A DNA stretch of 64,000 nt, from assembly GCA_036874045.1 (NCBI GenBank), contig CM072344.1:3010501-3074500 (forward strand). Reading direction: 5' to 3'. Both the position numbers and the translations under genes were made by a program. Source of the stretch: Cymodocea nodosa. Lineage: Eukaryota > Streptophyta > Magnoliopsida > Alismatales > Cymodoceaceae. A model generated the notes under the pieces. It saw only the letters and a program-made list of their open reading frames with translations. It searched no databases and was not told where the DNA came from. Below, piece after piece: positions 35,110 through 46,399 of the stretch (the stretch's first letter is position 1; each line of letters opens with the position of its first letter).

Positions 35110-36330
35110 GAATGAATATATAGTAGAGAAGGACATTATTATATTAGGAGATTGTCAGATTCATCAATACCTTACTAATCAACATGTTTTCATGAAATTT
35201 TGTGACTTGCTTAGAATAAAAAGAGTAAAAGAAGATAGTCAAAATATAAGTGTTGAAGAGAAATTGACAAATTTTTTTGTTACAGTTGGTTAGAACCAAT
35301 AATATAGGGTTACTAGTGAGCATTTTCATCAATCTACTTGAACAATTGCACATATTTCAATGAAATTATAAATGCTATAATTAGATTACATTATATACTT
35401 ATAGTGAAGCTTTTATCATCAACTTCAAGTAGAATTTGAAATGATCCAAATGTCTTCGTATATTTTAAGTTAATATGTTCATTATATTATGTTGTCTCTT
35501 TTATTTCATTGATAATAATTTTTTTATAAAATTAATAATTTATTATTGACATTTTAACATTTTTTCTATTTAGGATTGCATTAGCGCTATTGATGTTATA
35601 CATGTCAATCCTACAATTTATAAACAAGAAAATGCTAGATATAGGAATAGAAAAGAGAAATTAATGTAAAATGTCTTAGCTCCTTATAATTTTGATATGG
35701 AAATCACATATGTTATCGTAGGATGGGAAAGATTAGTTGTAGATGCTAGAATATTATAAGATACTACTTCTCGACCACTTGAACTTAAAGTCTCACTTGG
35801 TATGATATTACTTTAGTTTACATGATTTTTATAATTTAATATTGAACTCTATTATGAAGAAATGTTATTGTGGTATGCCACCTAGTATTATTTTTATAAA
35901 TAAAGTGTTAAATATTGTATATATTGTACAAGTAAGTATTATTTGGTAAATGCAAGTTTCCCAAATCACCTAAAATTTATTTCTCCATTTTAAAGTGTTC
36001 GATATTATTTATTAGAATATGATTAGAATCAAGTTCCTAATAATGTAGTAGAGAATTTCAATTACAGACATTCAAAATTGAGAAATGTAATAAAATGTAC
36101 ATTTAGAGTGATTAAATATTATTTTACCATTTTATGAGGATACATATCATATTCATTTGAGATACAAGTGAAGATTGTTTTAGCATATTTTCTTCTCCTA
36201 AAGAACTTGTTAGTAATGTTGAAGAAGAAAGTATATGTTGTACTAGTTATTTGAATATAGAACAAAGAAAAAGAATAGTTGATGTAATACGTGAACATAT
36301 TATGTATTTTATATAGAAAAGAAATAATAT
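35110..36330 (+). pseudogene. PIF/Harbinger DDE transposase pseudogene
   Basis: The N-terminal part has KFCDLLRIKRVKEDSQNIS and VEEKLTNFFVTVG, a typical lead-in of plant DDE_Tnp_4 proteins. After a TTTAG splice-acceptor-like site (about 35574) comes CISAIDVIHVNP with the first Asp, then ENARYRNRKEKL, YNFDMEITYVIVGWERL and VDARIL with the second Asp. A further intron-like gap leads to YYLVNASFPNHLKFISP and FNYRHSKLRNVIKCTF, where the third catalytic acid (Glu in the usual RNVIERTF) is replaced by Lys. Stops add to this, so it cannot be active. Confidence 0.75.
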
Positions 36331-36704
36331 GTAGCATATGATATTTTTGTTAAAAATTACTTATAATGAATTATACTTGTAATGATAAGTTATTTCACAT
36401 GTGCATATTGTATATAAGTTATTTTACATGTTACATAGGTATTTAATAAATATTATTCAAAATATTACTTTTTAAGTTAGTAATAATTTTTGTTAATTTA
36501 TTATTTAATATTTTAAAAATTATTAAATAATGTATTTTCTATCATTTCCTATAACTATACAAGCCTCAGAATTCTCGTTATTTCTCACGTATGTACAAAC
36601 AATTCTATATTTCCTATCATATATTGTCATTTTTATTTCTCACCGTTTCAAATATTTTTTATCATTTTATTTTTCAATAGAAAACATGCACAAACAGGTT
36701 CTAG

Positions 36705-38164
36705 AAAAGAAGAAGCATAAATAGAATCTGTTGCATGGGAAATGTGAGATAAAGGGGCGAGGACAAAATGTCCTCGTCATGTTTACCAAAGTAGCAGCAT
36801 TCTAATCTCACCAGATCCTAGCCATTATTCTTGCTACCCATAAAAAAGTCATGTGGATTGTCATAAGATTTTCTCGCAGACATAAAGATGACATTTTGAA
36901 GTTAGTAATGGTGTGGCGGATATGATGGTAATGGTATTGTTGATGAATATTGAAAGGTGAGAGAAAAAAATTAGACTAATGGATATCTGCATTACTCTGT
37001 TGGCCTTTGAATGTTTCCTATTCTTAGTTCTTCTAATGCACAAACGAAAACGTTGAGCAAGCTGAAGGCAACTGCGAATAACCCACACATGTTTCAGTCT
37101 ATCACAAACTTTACTTTAGATCTGAATCTAGATAAAAATATTATTATTAAAAAAGGTAACTATGAGATTTTATCACATTTAAATATTCTAGGAAAGATGG
37201 AAATCTACTTAACCTTTTAAGTACAAAACATCTACATTTTCAGAATTTGCTTTCTCTTACTTTTTTTCTTTTCTTTTTCTAGTGTACAAACCCCACCCTA
37301 ATCAAAATCAAATCCAAAAAACCGCACTGATGCCTAGATCTTTAGTTAGGTGGAAATTTCTCAATGGGGTTGGTAGAAAGATACAACCAATGCCATCTCC
37401 ATCTAACTTACATTATTGGCAGTACGCTACCATGCAGAATATAGTGATCAGTTCACCCGAAAATCCACATGCATAAGCTAATTATTAACTAAATCGCTTG
37501 TAGTCTTCTAGGGAATATATTTTCTTTTGAATCCGTAGAGAGAGACTTGCATGTTTTGTAGCAATAATGCATGGTTGTAGAGGGAGACCAAACCCACAAG
37601 ATTGTTTGGTGCATTATTGCACACAGGTCACCAAACCATGCATACGTGTCTGTACATGTATATCTGCCAGTAGTACTAATTATATAAGCATCTTGGCAAT
37701 CAATCCATGACCCACAATCAAATGTTTAAAATCCTACATATATAAAACACTGAAAGCCATATATATATATGTGTAGTAGCAGCTAGTTTAATTTATACAT
37801 AACTGATATATATGTTGGTAGTTGAAGAAGCTAGAGTGGTGCGTCAGTATCCTGCCCACCATCTCATGTCCTTGTGGTTTCCCTCCAGTCTGTACATGTA
37901 CAAAATATCAAAATGAAATCAAGGAAAAAATTCAAGTAGGTAGCAGCTAGCATTCAATAAGATTACGTAGGAGAGTACTTGGTTTTTCAAATGCAATTTA
38001 ATCAGTTAAATCAGATTCTTTGTAAATAAGGATGAAATGAAGCACTGAAGCTCTAGATATTTTAAGCCAGCTGAGATCAAGATCGATTCCCAAGCACAAA
38101 GTATAAATTAATTAAGACAACTAATAAGGTTAATTGTTACTAGACATATATACCAAATTAAGGA
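36705..38164. other. Intergenic and 3' flank of the MADS-box gene
   Basis: No coding region recognised. It holds a compact palindrome, CGAGGACA-AAA-TGTCCTCG near 36756-36774, and a longer hairpin at 37561-37620. The part nearest 38164 is presumably the 3' untranslated region of the MADS gene. Confidence 0.4.
37561..37620. repeat. Short inverted repeat with 38-nt loop
   Basis: GCAATAATGCA (37561-37571) and its exact reverse complement TGCATTATTGC (37610-37620) flank a loop containing partly matching TGGTT/GTTTGG sequences. It lies about 550 bp beyond the MADS stop codon. Function unknown. Confidence 0.6.
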
Positions 38165-41100
38165 TCAAAGCTGCAGGCTATGGCCCCTCAGGGTGGACGT
38201 CGGCCCCTGCATGTTGGGGTGCAGCTGCAGGCTGAGACCGTGGAACTGAGGTGAGAGTGGGAGCATGTTCTTGCTCTCTTCATGGTAGAACCCGAACTGG
38301 TCCAGCAATGGCATGTCGTGAACCCTGGAAGACGTCGGATCCACCATGACCGCCGCCGCCTGGTGCTCACCAAGCTACATACGATCGATCAACCAAACAC
38401 ATCCAGACGATAATTAATCATCATGAAATCATAGATTGGAATTAATTGGGACATCATCAGTGGTCCGTACCGCGTATCCCAAGCTTCTGTTTTGTTCCTC
38501 CAGTATGTTCTCCTGGTTATATATATGTATATAACGTTATCCATCAACAATTCAGCTATATATCTATCATACATGAGAAGAACAGCGGGAATGTATATAT
38601 GAAATACAATGTATATGTCTGTGTACGAACCTTACGGCGAAGGTTTTCTAGTTGCTGGCTCAGAAGTTGATGCTGAACAACCAAAAACCAAGCAAGGAAA
38701 TTAGGGTTTCATCTCTAGGTTATGAAATGCACAAATCTATATCTATATCTATATCTATATCTATATATAAATAAATATTTTCTTCTAAATAATCAATATG
38801 ATATGGATTTTAATCAATAATGGATCTTTTTGTAATAAATTTTTCATAAGGAAAGGCGGGCCATCTCTAATTTAGATCTAGTCAAAAATAAAGGTCAAAA
38901 AATTCATTATGAAATGGGACTTTAGTCAGCCACATCTCTGTAAGATTTTAATGCTACACTGGTCCGTAACAGGAATCAAAGATGATGGTCAAATACCTAA
39001 ATTAATTAATCCTTGGACACCACACCAATAACAAGTAGCAGGGATTTTTAATGTAATATATGATTGATAATTACATACATGTGACATATGGACATTGTCT
39101 AAGATAGGAAATTTAATATAGAAAATCCCCTCCCACCAATAACACAATAAATTCTAGGTAATTGAATTGACTAAAACGTGTGATTTCATACGACCAACAT
39201 ATCAAGTTGTTAAGTATCAGATACTAATAAAGAATATCAAACAATTTCAACCGTATATGTATATATATATAGGCATGTATCGATGTATGCTCAAAAATAA
39301 TAACGATATATGAGACAAGTAGTTAAGCTGATGCATGGCAGAGATTAACAAAGAAAAGCCAGACCTTCCGGTTCCTGATCTTGCTGACGGAGAGCTCCAG
39401 CTGCCTTTCGAGCTGCTCCAGGTCGTCTGCGCTCAGGGCGGACAGTTCCTCACCGGTGAATTGCCGGATGCTCGCGATCAGTTTGTCATTCTCATGCTTC
39501 ATCCTTGTCAACTCGCAGTACAGTTGCTGCAATTAATCAAAATTGAATAATGCATGCAGCACCTCAGCATGTTGATTAATCCACACTATTATCTAAACCA
39601 TTATAGTATACATATTTATATACGTGTGTGTGTGTTTGCTATATATCATGCGAAGAAACTCGATTAGTTAAGCTCGAGCACGGGCTTATGTATGTATGTA
39701 TGTGTATGTGTGCACCTGTTCGTGGCATTGCTCGTCTATCCGGGCGTTGTGCGCCTTCAGATACCTATCGATGATCTCCCTCATCCTGCGCGCAACAGCA
39801 GAACAATATGTTGTTCGCAATACAAGCACCGCATGTTGAAGTATAATTTTTTAGCTATTGGTAATATCTTCACTGTTAGCTTATATATATGTGTGTGTAT
39901 ATGTATGTCTGCGCTTCTATATATCTTTACAGATGGTGTGACAACGTATGGTATGGTTCTAAATTACACAGCAATGAGGCCACTTCTTAAGATGTTTTCA
40001 ACTAAATTACAAATTAACATTGTGTTACCGCGTTCTTGTAGTCTTTCTTCCATCAAAAGCCTACGGAATAAATGTAATACATTGGAAATATTGGCTTTCC
40101 AATATTGGAAATGTAACCATCAAAGCAGATATTAATAATACGGAATAAAGGTAATAAAGAATATATTGCTATATATATAGTCCCAATAATAACAAAGGCT
40201 ACCAACTTTCTCATATTTGTTGGAAATCTAAATATTTAAAAGCATCTAAGTTATTTTTAACACCTTGATGATTTCCAGCTCCACAAGATTATTGGTATTG
40301 CTTCTGATCAGTTGCATGTATGGATCCATAGACATTTAACATTTCAAGAATTATATATGTAGCAAATTAAAACTTGACATGTCAAAAAAATTATATATTT
40401 AGTTTTTCACTTTAATATATCATCTAACATGCCATATACTCAAGTTAAATAAAGCATATTGTATATATTTCACATTTTCACTCCTTGATATGTTAATACT
40501 TTTCATCATTTAAAGTTTTACGTCCATAGATCAAATAAATTATTTTGCGGATTGGATTAAATTTTCATTCATATTATAACATTTTTTAATATAGATTAAT
40601 AAGATGTCTTTCAATCCTTTGGTTTTTATACATATGGTTTCATAATATTTCCAAAGATAAAGTTAAATCAATGATTAGGTTCTAGTACAAAATAAATCTT
40701 ATATTTTGATATTACATTTAGAGGGTACTCATAAAAATAAAAATAAAAATAAAATAATATAGTTATCATGCATAATAGATCATATGTGCATGCACATGTC
40801 TGGTTTAATAGTAACTAAGTTACCATAAAGATGAATGCGATGCTTCCCCACCCCACTCTTATATGTGTGTGTACAAAGTGTAATGGGGTTCCTTTTATCC
40901 TTCAAAAATGAAAATATATAGGACCAATGCATGCTTTGCAAGATCTCTAGCAACTTGTAAGTTTCTTTTTCCTTGTATACACATCCAAATGGCCTAATAA
41001 AACAAACTCATCAGGAAGCCTTCAACAATTTAATTTCCATCTATAATTCAAATGAATGGGGTTTGATTATATATGCATTGCTGACATAGGATTAACTATA

Positions 41101-42126
41101 TATCGAAGAACATGGCAGGCACAAAAATGTTACCAACCTGCATATAAACAGGATGAGATTACTCTCAAGTTACTGATTGAAAAAGAGGAGTCAAAATTAT
41201 AGGTTAAAATTGCACATATAATTGAAGGTTGAAATTATTTTTATCAAGTCACAGGTAATTAGCTAGGGTAGCAATTGTTCCTAAAAAGATGGAACACACG
41301 AAATTAGTCAACAATAAATCATTTTGCTCTCATATCAAAAAATCAAGACAACAAAGCATGTTACTGTTCACATGAAATAAGACCATGCTCACATGAACAC
41401 AAACACATGAGCATTGGTAGTAATCAGTGGTAATTCAACGCAGCAGAGTAATCATGAAACAATAAAAAGTAATCCTTCTCAAAATTAAAATCACGATATA
41501 ACATATTTTTGCCAAATTTGAAAAAATACTGCAGATTAACACTCCCAGCATTAATTATATTTCAATCAAATTTAAATTAAGGATCAAAGTTTACGTACAT
41601 AACCTATATATTTTGCTTGAACAAGATACGTAGAACACATGTAATTAACCAACACTTAGTAAAAATTTAAATGAAAGTTTTTGTCTACACTGAAAGAACT
41701 GTGTAAAGCCATAGCTAGACCAAGATAATCAAATGTATTGGTGGAGTATTTTCTCTTAGCATATATCTACACTTAATTAATTCAAACATACATGAAATAA
41801 TTAAAGGAGCTTGAATATGGAGGACTGACGCAAGTGCACAAAATTTTACACGTACTCATGTATGGGCAAAACGATCTAAAGGTAAATAATTAATTAAAGA
41901 GCGAAAAAACTAAACTAGCTATAATATTATGATCGAACCTTGCAGGTGGATTGCAGAACTCGAACATCTTGCCGCTGCTGGAGAAGATGATGAGACCGAT
42001 GTGAGCATCGCAGAGGATACCAAGCTCATGAGCTTTCTTGAGGAGCCCTCCTCTCCGCTTGGAGAAGGTAACCTGCCGGTTGCTGGGGTTCTCAATTTTC
42101 TTGATCTCTATCTTCCCACGACCCAT
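38165..42126 (-). CDS. Bsister-type MIKC MADS-box transcription factor, six coding exons
   Basis: Sequence-specific nuclear regulator. Bsister genes (TT16/ABS, OsMADS29) act in ovule, seed-coat and nucellus development. Exons in transcript order: 42126-41939 (188 nt), 39785-39716 (70), 39526-39365 (162), 38672-38631 (42), 38512-38471 (42), 38374-38165 (210 with stop). All junctions are GT-AG, phases agree, and the product is 237 aa. The MADS domain (1-57) begins [18 protein letters not shown] and contains [20 protein letters not shown]. The linker has [13 protein letters not shown]. The K domain (about 87-155) contains [12 protein letters not shown] and [18 protein letters not shown], the Bsister pattern rather than that of PI or AP3. 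The C-terminus ends with a diverged PI-derived motif ([12 protein letters not shown]). Intron 1 is 2,153 bp. The 162-nt exon equals the usual 62-nt plus 100-nt exons. Intact by inspection. Confidence 0.92.
38733..38768. repeat. ATATCT hexanucleotide microsatellite in a MADS intron
   Basis: About five repeats of ATATCT merging into TATA repeats, in the intron between coding exons 3 and 4. It is a likely polymorphic marker. Confidence 0.8.
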
Positions 42127-42523
42127 GGAATCTAACCAGTTTCTTAACCAGAAAAGAAAATTAACCAGGAGTTAGCGCTTTCCCCCCTTCGATCACATGG
42201 AATTTCCTAGTTTAAGGAGCAGAAACCAAAAGGGAGGTGATGGTAGTAGAATGCAGGAGGCAATTACGCAAACATAGATGGGGTTCCTTCTATTTGGCAA
42301 GTCATATTGGATTTTGTGAGGTTTATTTTGAGCGATTGGAGTACTATTGAGAACTGTCATCAGAAGTAGAAAAAATTTACTAATCTGAAGAACGCATTCA
42401 TTCATATGTGTGTGTGTGATACTGTGATTCTTTTTTTGAGTTTCATGTGGAGAAAGGATTAGGAAGCATAAAATTAAGAAGGAAATAAGAGGAAGGGAAG
42501 TCTGTGTAAGGGGCTTTCTTACC
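42127..42523 (-). promoter_or_regulatory. Possible 5' untranslated intron of the MADS gene
   Basis: On the gene's strand a good donor, AAACTG|GTAAGAAAG, lies at 42523/42522. A pyrimidine-rich stretch ending in TTAAG lies 17-20 bases before the ATG (acceptor AG at 42144-42143). Excision would remove about 380 bases of leader. This rests on motif matches alone. Confidence 0.3.
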
Positions 42524-42775
42524 AGTTTCTTCTTGCTTCAGAGGAGAAGAAGAGAGAAAGGACAGAAGGATGTGAATGAGGGCTGCCTACTTAAATTAAA
42601 AGAATGCCATGCTTAAACTTGAAGCAAGCTAACTACGTATAATAACATACACATTCTAGAAAACCTAGTCCAAGGAATAAACTTTCGACCTAGATATACG
42701 TACATATCGGTATATATGTCTGTAACTTAACAGACATTTTGAAATACTTATGCATGCATGATGCATGACATCTTT

Positions 42776-42800
42776 ATAGAGAGAGAGAGAGAGAGAGAGA
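42776..42800. repeat. GA dinucleotide repeat upstream of the MADS gene
   Basis: An uninterrupted (GA)n run of about 24 bases, 650 bp upstream of the ATG. GA/CT repeats are known targets of BPC (GAGA-binding) proteins that regulate ovule MADS genes. That link here is inference. Confidence 0.7.
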
Positions 42801-45015
42801 TGGAGGGTGTGTTGGACGAAAGATGGAGAAAACAACGTTGTTGTTGACTGGTAACCACTCAAACCCTGGGCAAGCTTCATGGGCCTTTCCATCAATGGAC
42901 AGCCTAAAGGATGCATGAAACTAGGGTTTTCCCGATAAAAGAAAGCTGTGGAAGAGGTGGTGGGAGGGAAGGTGGCCAAAAGCCTAATAAAGACTCATAG
43001 TTATAATAAGAAAGGACAGAGAGTCACATTGCCTGACGAGGACAAGCAACAAGCAGACGCACTTAAACACCACAACCTTTTTGTTGAAGTGGGAAAGGGG
43101 GGGTTTGTGCTGGTTTTAGTTAGCCATGGTTTATGAACTTCCCTCTTAAAGAATGCACCAGCTCCCATCCATCCTCCATTCCTCCTCCTCCTCCTCCCCC
43201 CCCCAGACCATTGGTCAAGCTGTGCACCCAAGGGCATTATCATTCACACGTCACAAACCCTAAAAATGTTATCTAGGGTTTTCAGTTTTATTGACCGATT
43301 TTTTTTCTCTCTGAGTTGGGTAGATTTCTTTTTAGCTAGACATTTGAGATACATAAATGATGAAAGGAACACTAAATCCCATGTGCTTGCCATCAGTTGA
43401 TTCTCATGCTTTTGAAATTTTAATCTAAAGTTTACCAACTTCAGTAATTCAATTTGGTAGAGGCAACAATACTTATAATTTAATTTCTTTAAGATTTGTA
43501 AAAATACTATCATTAATTATCAACAAATTTTCAGACCATGGTTCAAAAAATGTGTAGTTCTTTTGTTTAACGAATACACCTTAATTGAAATGTGATACAG
43601 TTTTCTTCTGTTCATTTACGCAATGGACCATAATCAATTGAAATAACTCAAACGGTTAGGAATAAAATTTGAACTTTGACATTAATGCAAAAATTATTAT
43701 TATCCAAAAAAAATTATGTAATGAACCATCTCAATTAAGTCACTGCTTTATCTAAAAACCAAATACATCTAATTAAATGGTTACGGCTTGGAAATGATAC
43801 CTAGCTCTAATTTATCTTTTATATCAAAGCAGGGAATTAGATCGATGTGTAATAGCACTTAACTTCATGCAGCGCTCTAAAATTAACAATATAAAATAAC
43901 CTCTCTCTAAATAAGAATAGACGTGATCACTCTTTGGGTTCAGACAGAAACATGTACTAATGAACTGAAGTTTAGTTTGGAAAAATGAAACATGAAGAAC
44001 GTGTTATTACTAGCTTGAATCAAATCCTTCGGCACAAATCCGAAGATTTTTTTTGCAGCAATTACTTCTGATTCAATCTTGTAATTCGTTTTTCTCTGTT
44101 CCATTAAACTGGCAACTAGCAAAGATCCAATATATATATATATATATACTCCAGAGATGAGGATCAGATCATATGTATTTGTGTGGTGGAGTAAGAGGTA
44201 GTATCTTGTTATAACATAAAGTTCAGTTAACCAATGATATTTATTCATAATTTTCTCTGATATGTGAATCTTGGAGAATATTACAAAAAACACTATCATT
44301 ATCAGGGAAGGGTGGATTAATTTATGGTCACTGGATGCATGACAGTTGGAGAAGGTGAAGGAGTATAATGTTACTGATTTGTTCTCACTTGAAGGGAAAC
44401 TGCTGTGGTGGTCCTGGATGGTTCCTGGTCACCTTCAACCGTCCTCATTTAGGGTCCGGGGGGTCATTAAACTCATGGCCCTTGCAGGCCTTCGGCGTGG
44501 GGTGGGTGAGGTAGGTATTTCCCTTTGCCATTTTTGGAAAACCTTGCCAACTTGGAAAGCATTACATTAACTCACAGTCACAGAGTGACAGAGTGATAGA
44601 GAGAGAGAAATTTTGAAGCATATACTTATCTCGATGCATGAAGACACTTGTGAATATGCTCAAGTAATTTAGATTGTGAAACATGTATGGATCGAATCAG
44701 AACCATGCATTTATAAACTTCTAATACTGTCTTAATCTTGACTTTACCGCATCAGCTTGATTATGATGCAGTTGGTATCTATTAATCTACTCATGATTAT
44801 AATTTGGTCGACATATATGTAATGATTAAATATCTCTTCAAATCAAGACGGCTAAATGTAAGTAATTCGACATGCATGCAGAGGTAAGTTTTGTGTGGAA
44901 CTGGACGGTGAGATCTGCATGCTTTTGGAACTCATGATGACTCATATGCAGTACCAGCGAAAGACGTGCATTGCACGAGGTGTTAATATATTGATTATTT
45001 GTGACACCTGAGAAA
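42801..45015. other. Upstream intergenic region of the MADS gene
   Basis: No gene recognised. It contains a C/T-rich tract (43180-43205), a TA microsatellite (about 44130-44150) and a short GC-richer segment (44390-44570) without a recognisable domain. A near-palindrome, CGTGCATTGCACG, lies near 44966. Confidence 0.4.
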
Positions 45016-45330
45016 GAAAACACTATATTCCAAGTTATTATGAAGAATAATTGATCTCGATTACACTTGAAGAATTTGAAGGAATACGGTGTAGAAGGAA
45101 AGAATAGAGAGAAAAGAGATGAAAACACTATATTCCAAGTTATTATGAAGAATAATTGATCTCGATTACACTTGAAGAATTTGAAGGAATACGGTGTAGA
45201 AGGAAAGAATAGAGAGAAAAGAGATGAAAACACTATATTCCAAGTTATTATGAAGAATAATTGATCTCGATTACACTTGAAGAATTTGAAGGAATACGGT
45301 GTAGAAGGAAAGAATAGAGAGAAAAGAGAT
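45016..45330. repeat. Perfect-looking tandem triplication, 105-bp unit
   Basis: Units start at 45016, 45121 and 45226, each beginning GAAAACACTATATTCCAAGT and ending AGAGAGAAAAGAGAT. I see no differences among the three. The period is a multiple of three, which explains the long minus-strand open frame across it. It lies at the 3' side of a minus-strand Copia fragment and may be part of that element's LTR. Confidence 0.9.
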
Positions 45331-45739
45331 GAAACCCTAGTACCCTACAGGGAGATCAGGGGAATGATATTTATATTAGACGGTTAAGTGTACAAAGCAC
45401 CAACGTAAGAAACTACGAGATTAAAGATAACAAACACAATCTTAACATAAATAATACAACACATAATATCCTTTAACGTGCCCTGACAAGCTGCTGTAGT
45501 GGGACTCGTTGGAGTTGCAGCTTGGACCGAAGATATATAGGAGAATTGATCTTTAGGTAAAACTTTGGCAAAGATTTTAGCCATTTGAGCAATGGTTGGA
45601 ACATAAATAGCATGAATTACTCTATGAAGAAGAAGCTCGCGAATGAAATTGGGATCAATGTTGATGTGGCGAGTTCTAACATTAACGATGGGAGTATGCA
45701 GACAGAATAGAGCAGACTTACTATCTAATAGGAGTTGAG
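45331..45739 (-). mobile_element. Ty1/Copia 3' fragment (RNase H end)
   Basis: The minus-strand translation gives the end of Copia RNase H: a HINIDPNFIRELL block, YVPTIAQMAKIFAKVLPKDQ and a downstream tail. The sequence on its 3' side, with the 105-bp repeats, may be LTR. Broken fossil, only the tail of one copy. Confidence 0.65.
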
Positions 45740-46399
45740 AAGGTGCAATGAATCACAAAAGCTAAAAGTAGAGAGAGGAAAGTGAAAAATGACGAGAGAT
45801 CTATATGTTTTTTACTGTATAATTACATATTTATACTACCATTATAACTATGGTAGTTATAACAAGAATAACAAACATTATTTGTAAAATAATACATTTA
45901 CATATTCTAACATTCCTCCTCAAGTGGATGGTGTATTAACAACACCAAGCTTGCTACAAAAGGAATTAAATGTCTAAGTACCAATAGGTTTGGTCAATGC
46001 ATCTGCAACTTGATATCTAGTTGGAATGTATTTAATTATCAATCAACGATGTTGAACATCATCTCTAACAAAATGAATATCAATTTCAATGTGCTTTGAT
46101 TAAGAATGTAACATTGGATTGACAATCAAATATATTTAGCTAATATTATCACACCAAGTGACAGGTGTAGTAATTGAAATATGAAGTTCACGTAACAACA
46201 TTCTCAACCAAGTAATTCACAAGCAACACTTGCAACTACTCAATATTTTGCCTTGGAACAAGATACAACACATTACTTTTTAGAACTCTAAGAAATGGGA
46301 TTGCCACCATGGAATATACAAAATCTAGAATGTGAATGACAATCATCAACATCACCTCCCCAATCTACATTTGAATATGCCTATAAACTAGTAGAATTG
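45740..46399 (-). mobile_element. Second Ty1/Copia 3' fragment (RNase H, polypurine tract, start of LTR)
   Basis: The minus-strand translation starts in RNase H (YSNVDWGGDVDDCHSHSRFC) and passes through KHIEIDIHFVRDDVQHR and YIPTRYQVADALTKPIGT. A purine-rich tract (CCACTTGAGGAGGAATG on the minus strand near 45920) precedes an LTR start, TGTTAGAATATG. Only the 3' end of the element is present, and it is truncated on its 5' side by the LTR block that starts at 46400. Confidence 0.75.

Larger units (their letters stand above)
31352..36701 (+). mobile_element. Decayed PIF/Harbinger DNA transposon with ORF1 and transposase remains
   Basis: Left end GGAGGTTTGTGTACATAGG follows a TAA (31349-31351). 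The right end, reverse-complemented, begins GAACCTGTTTGTGCATG and is followed by TAG, taken as a mutated TAA duplication. Inside are a Myb/SANT-like ORF1 (about 33750-34620) and a DDE transposase (about 35110-36330), both on the plus strand in the usual PIF/Harbinger layout. A separate MITE occupies 31440-32169 close to the left end. Stops and frame changes are scattered through both genes, so the element is dead. Ends are less certain than content. Confidence 0.72.

Noticed and set aside
39692-40135. 147-codon plus-strand open frame
   Set aside because: It overlaps the second coding exon and first intron of the Bsister MADS gene on the opposite strand and shows no domain.
44838-45233. 131-codon minus-strand open frame with internal protein repeats
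   Set aside because: The repetition comes only from the 105-bp tandem unit, whose length is a multiple of three. No coding evidence.
45016-45330. CRISPR-like repetition
   Set aside because: It is a plain head-to-tail triplication with no spacers, in a plant genome.
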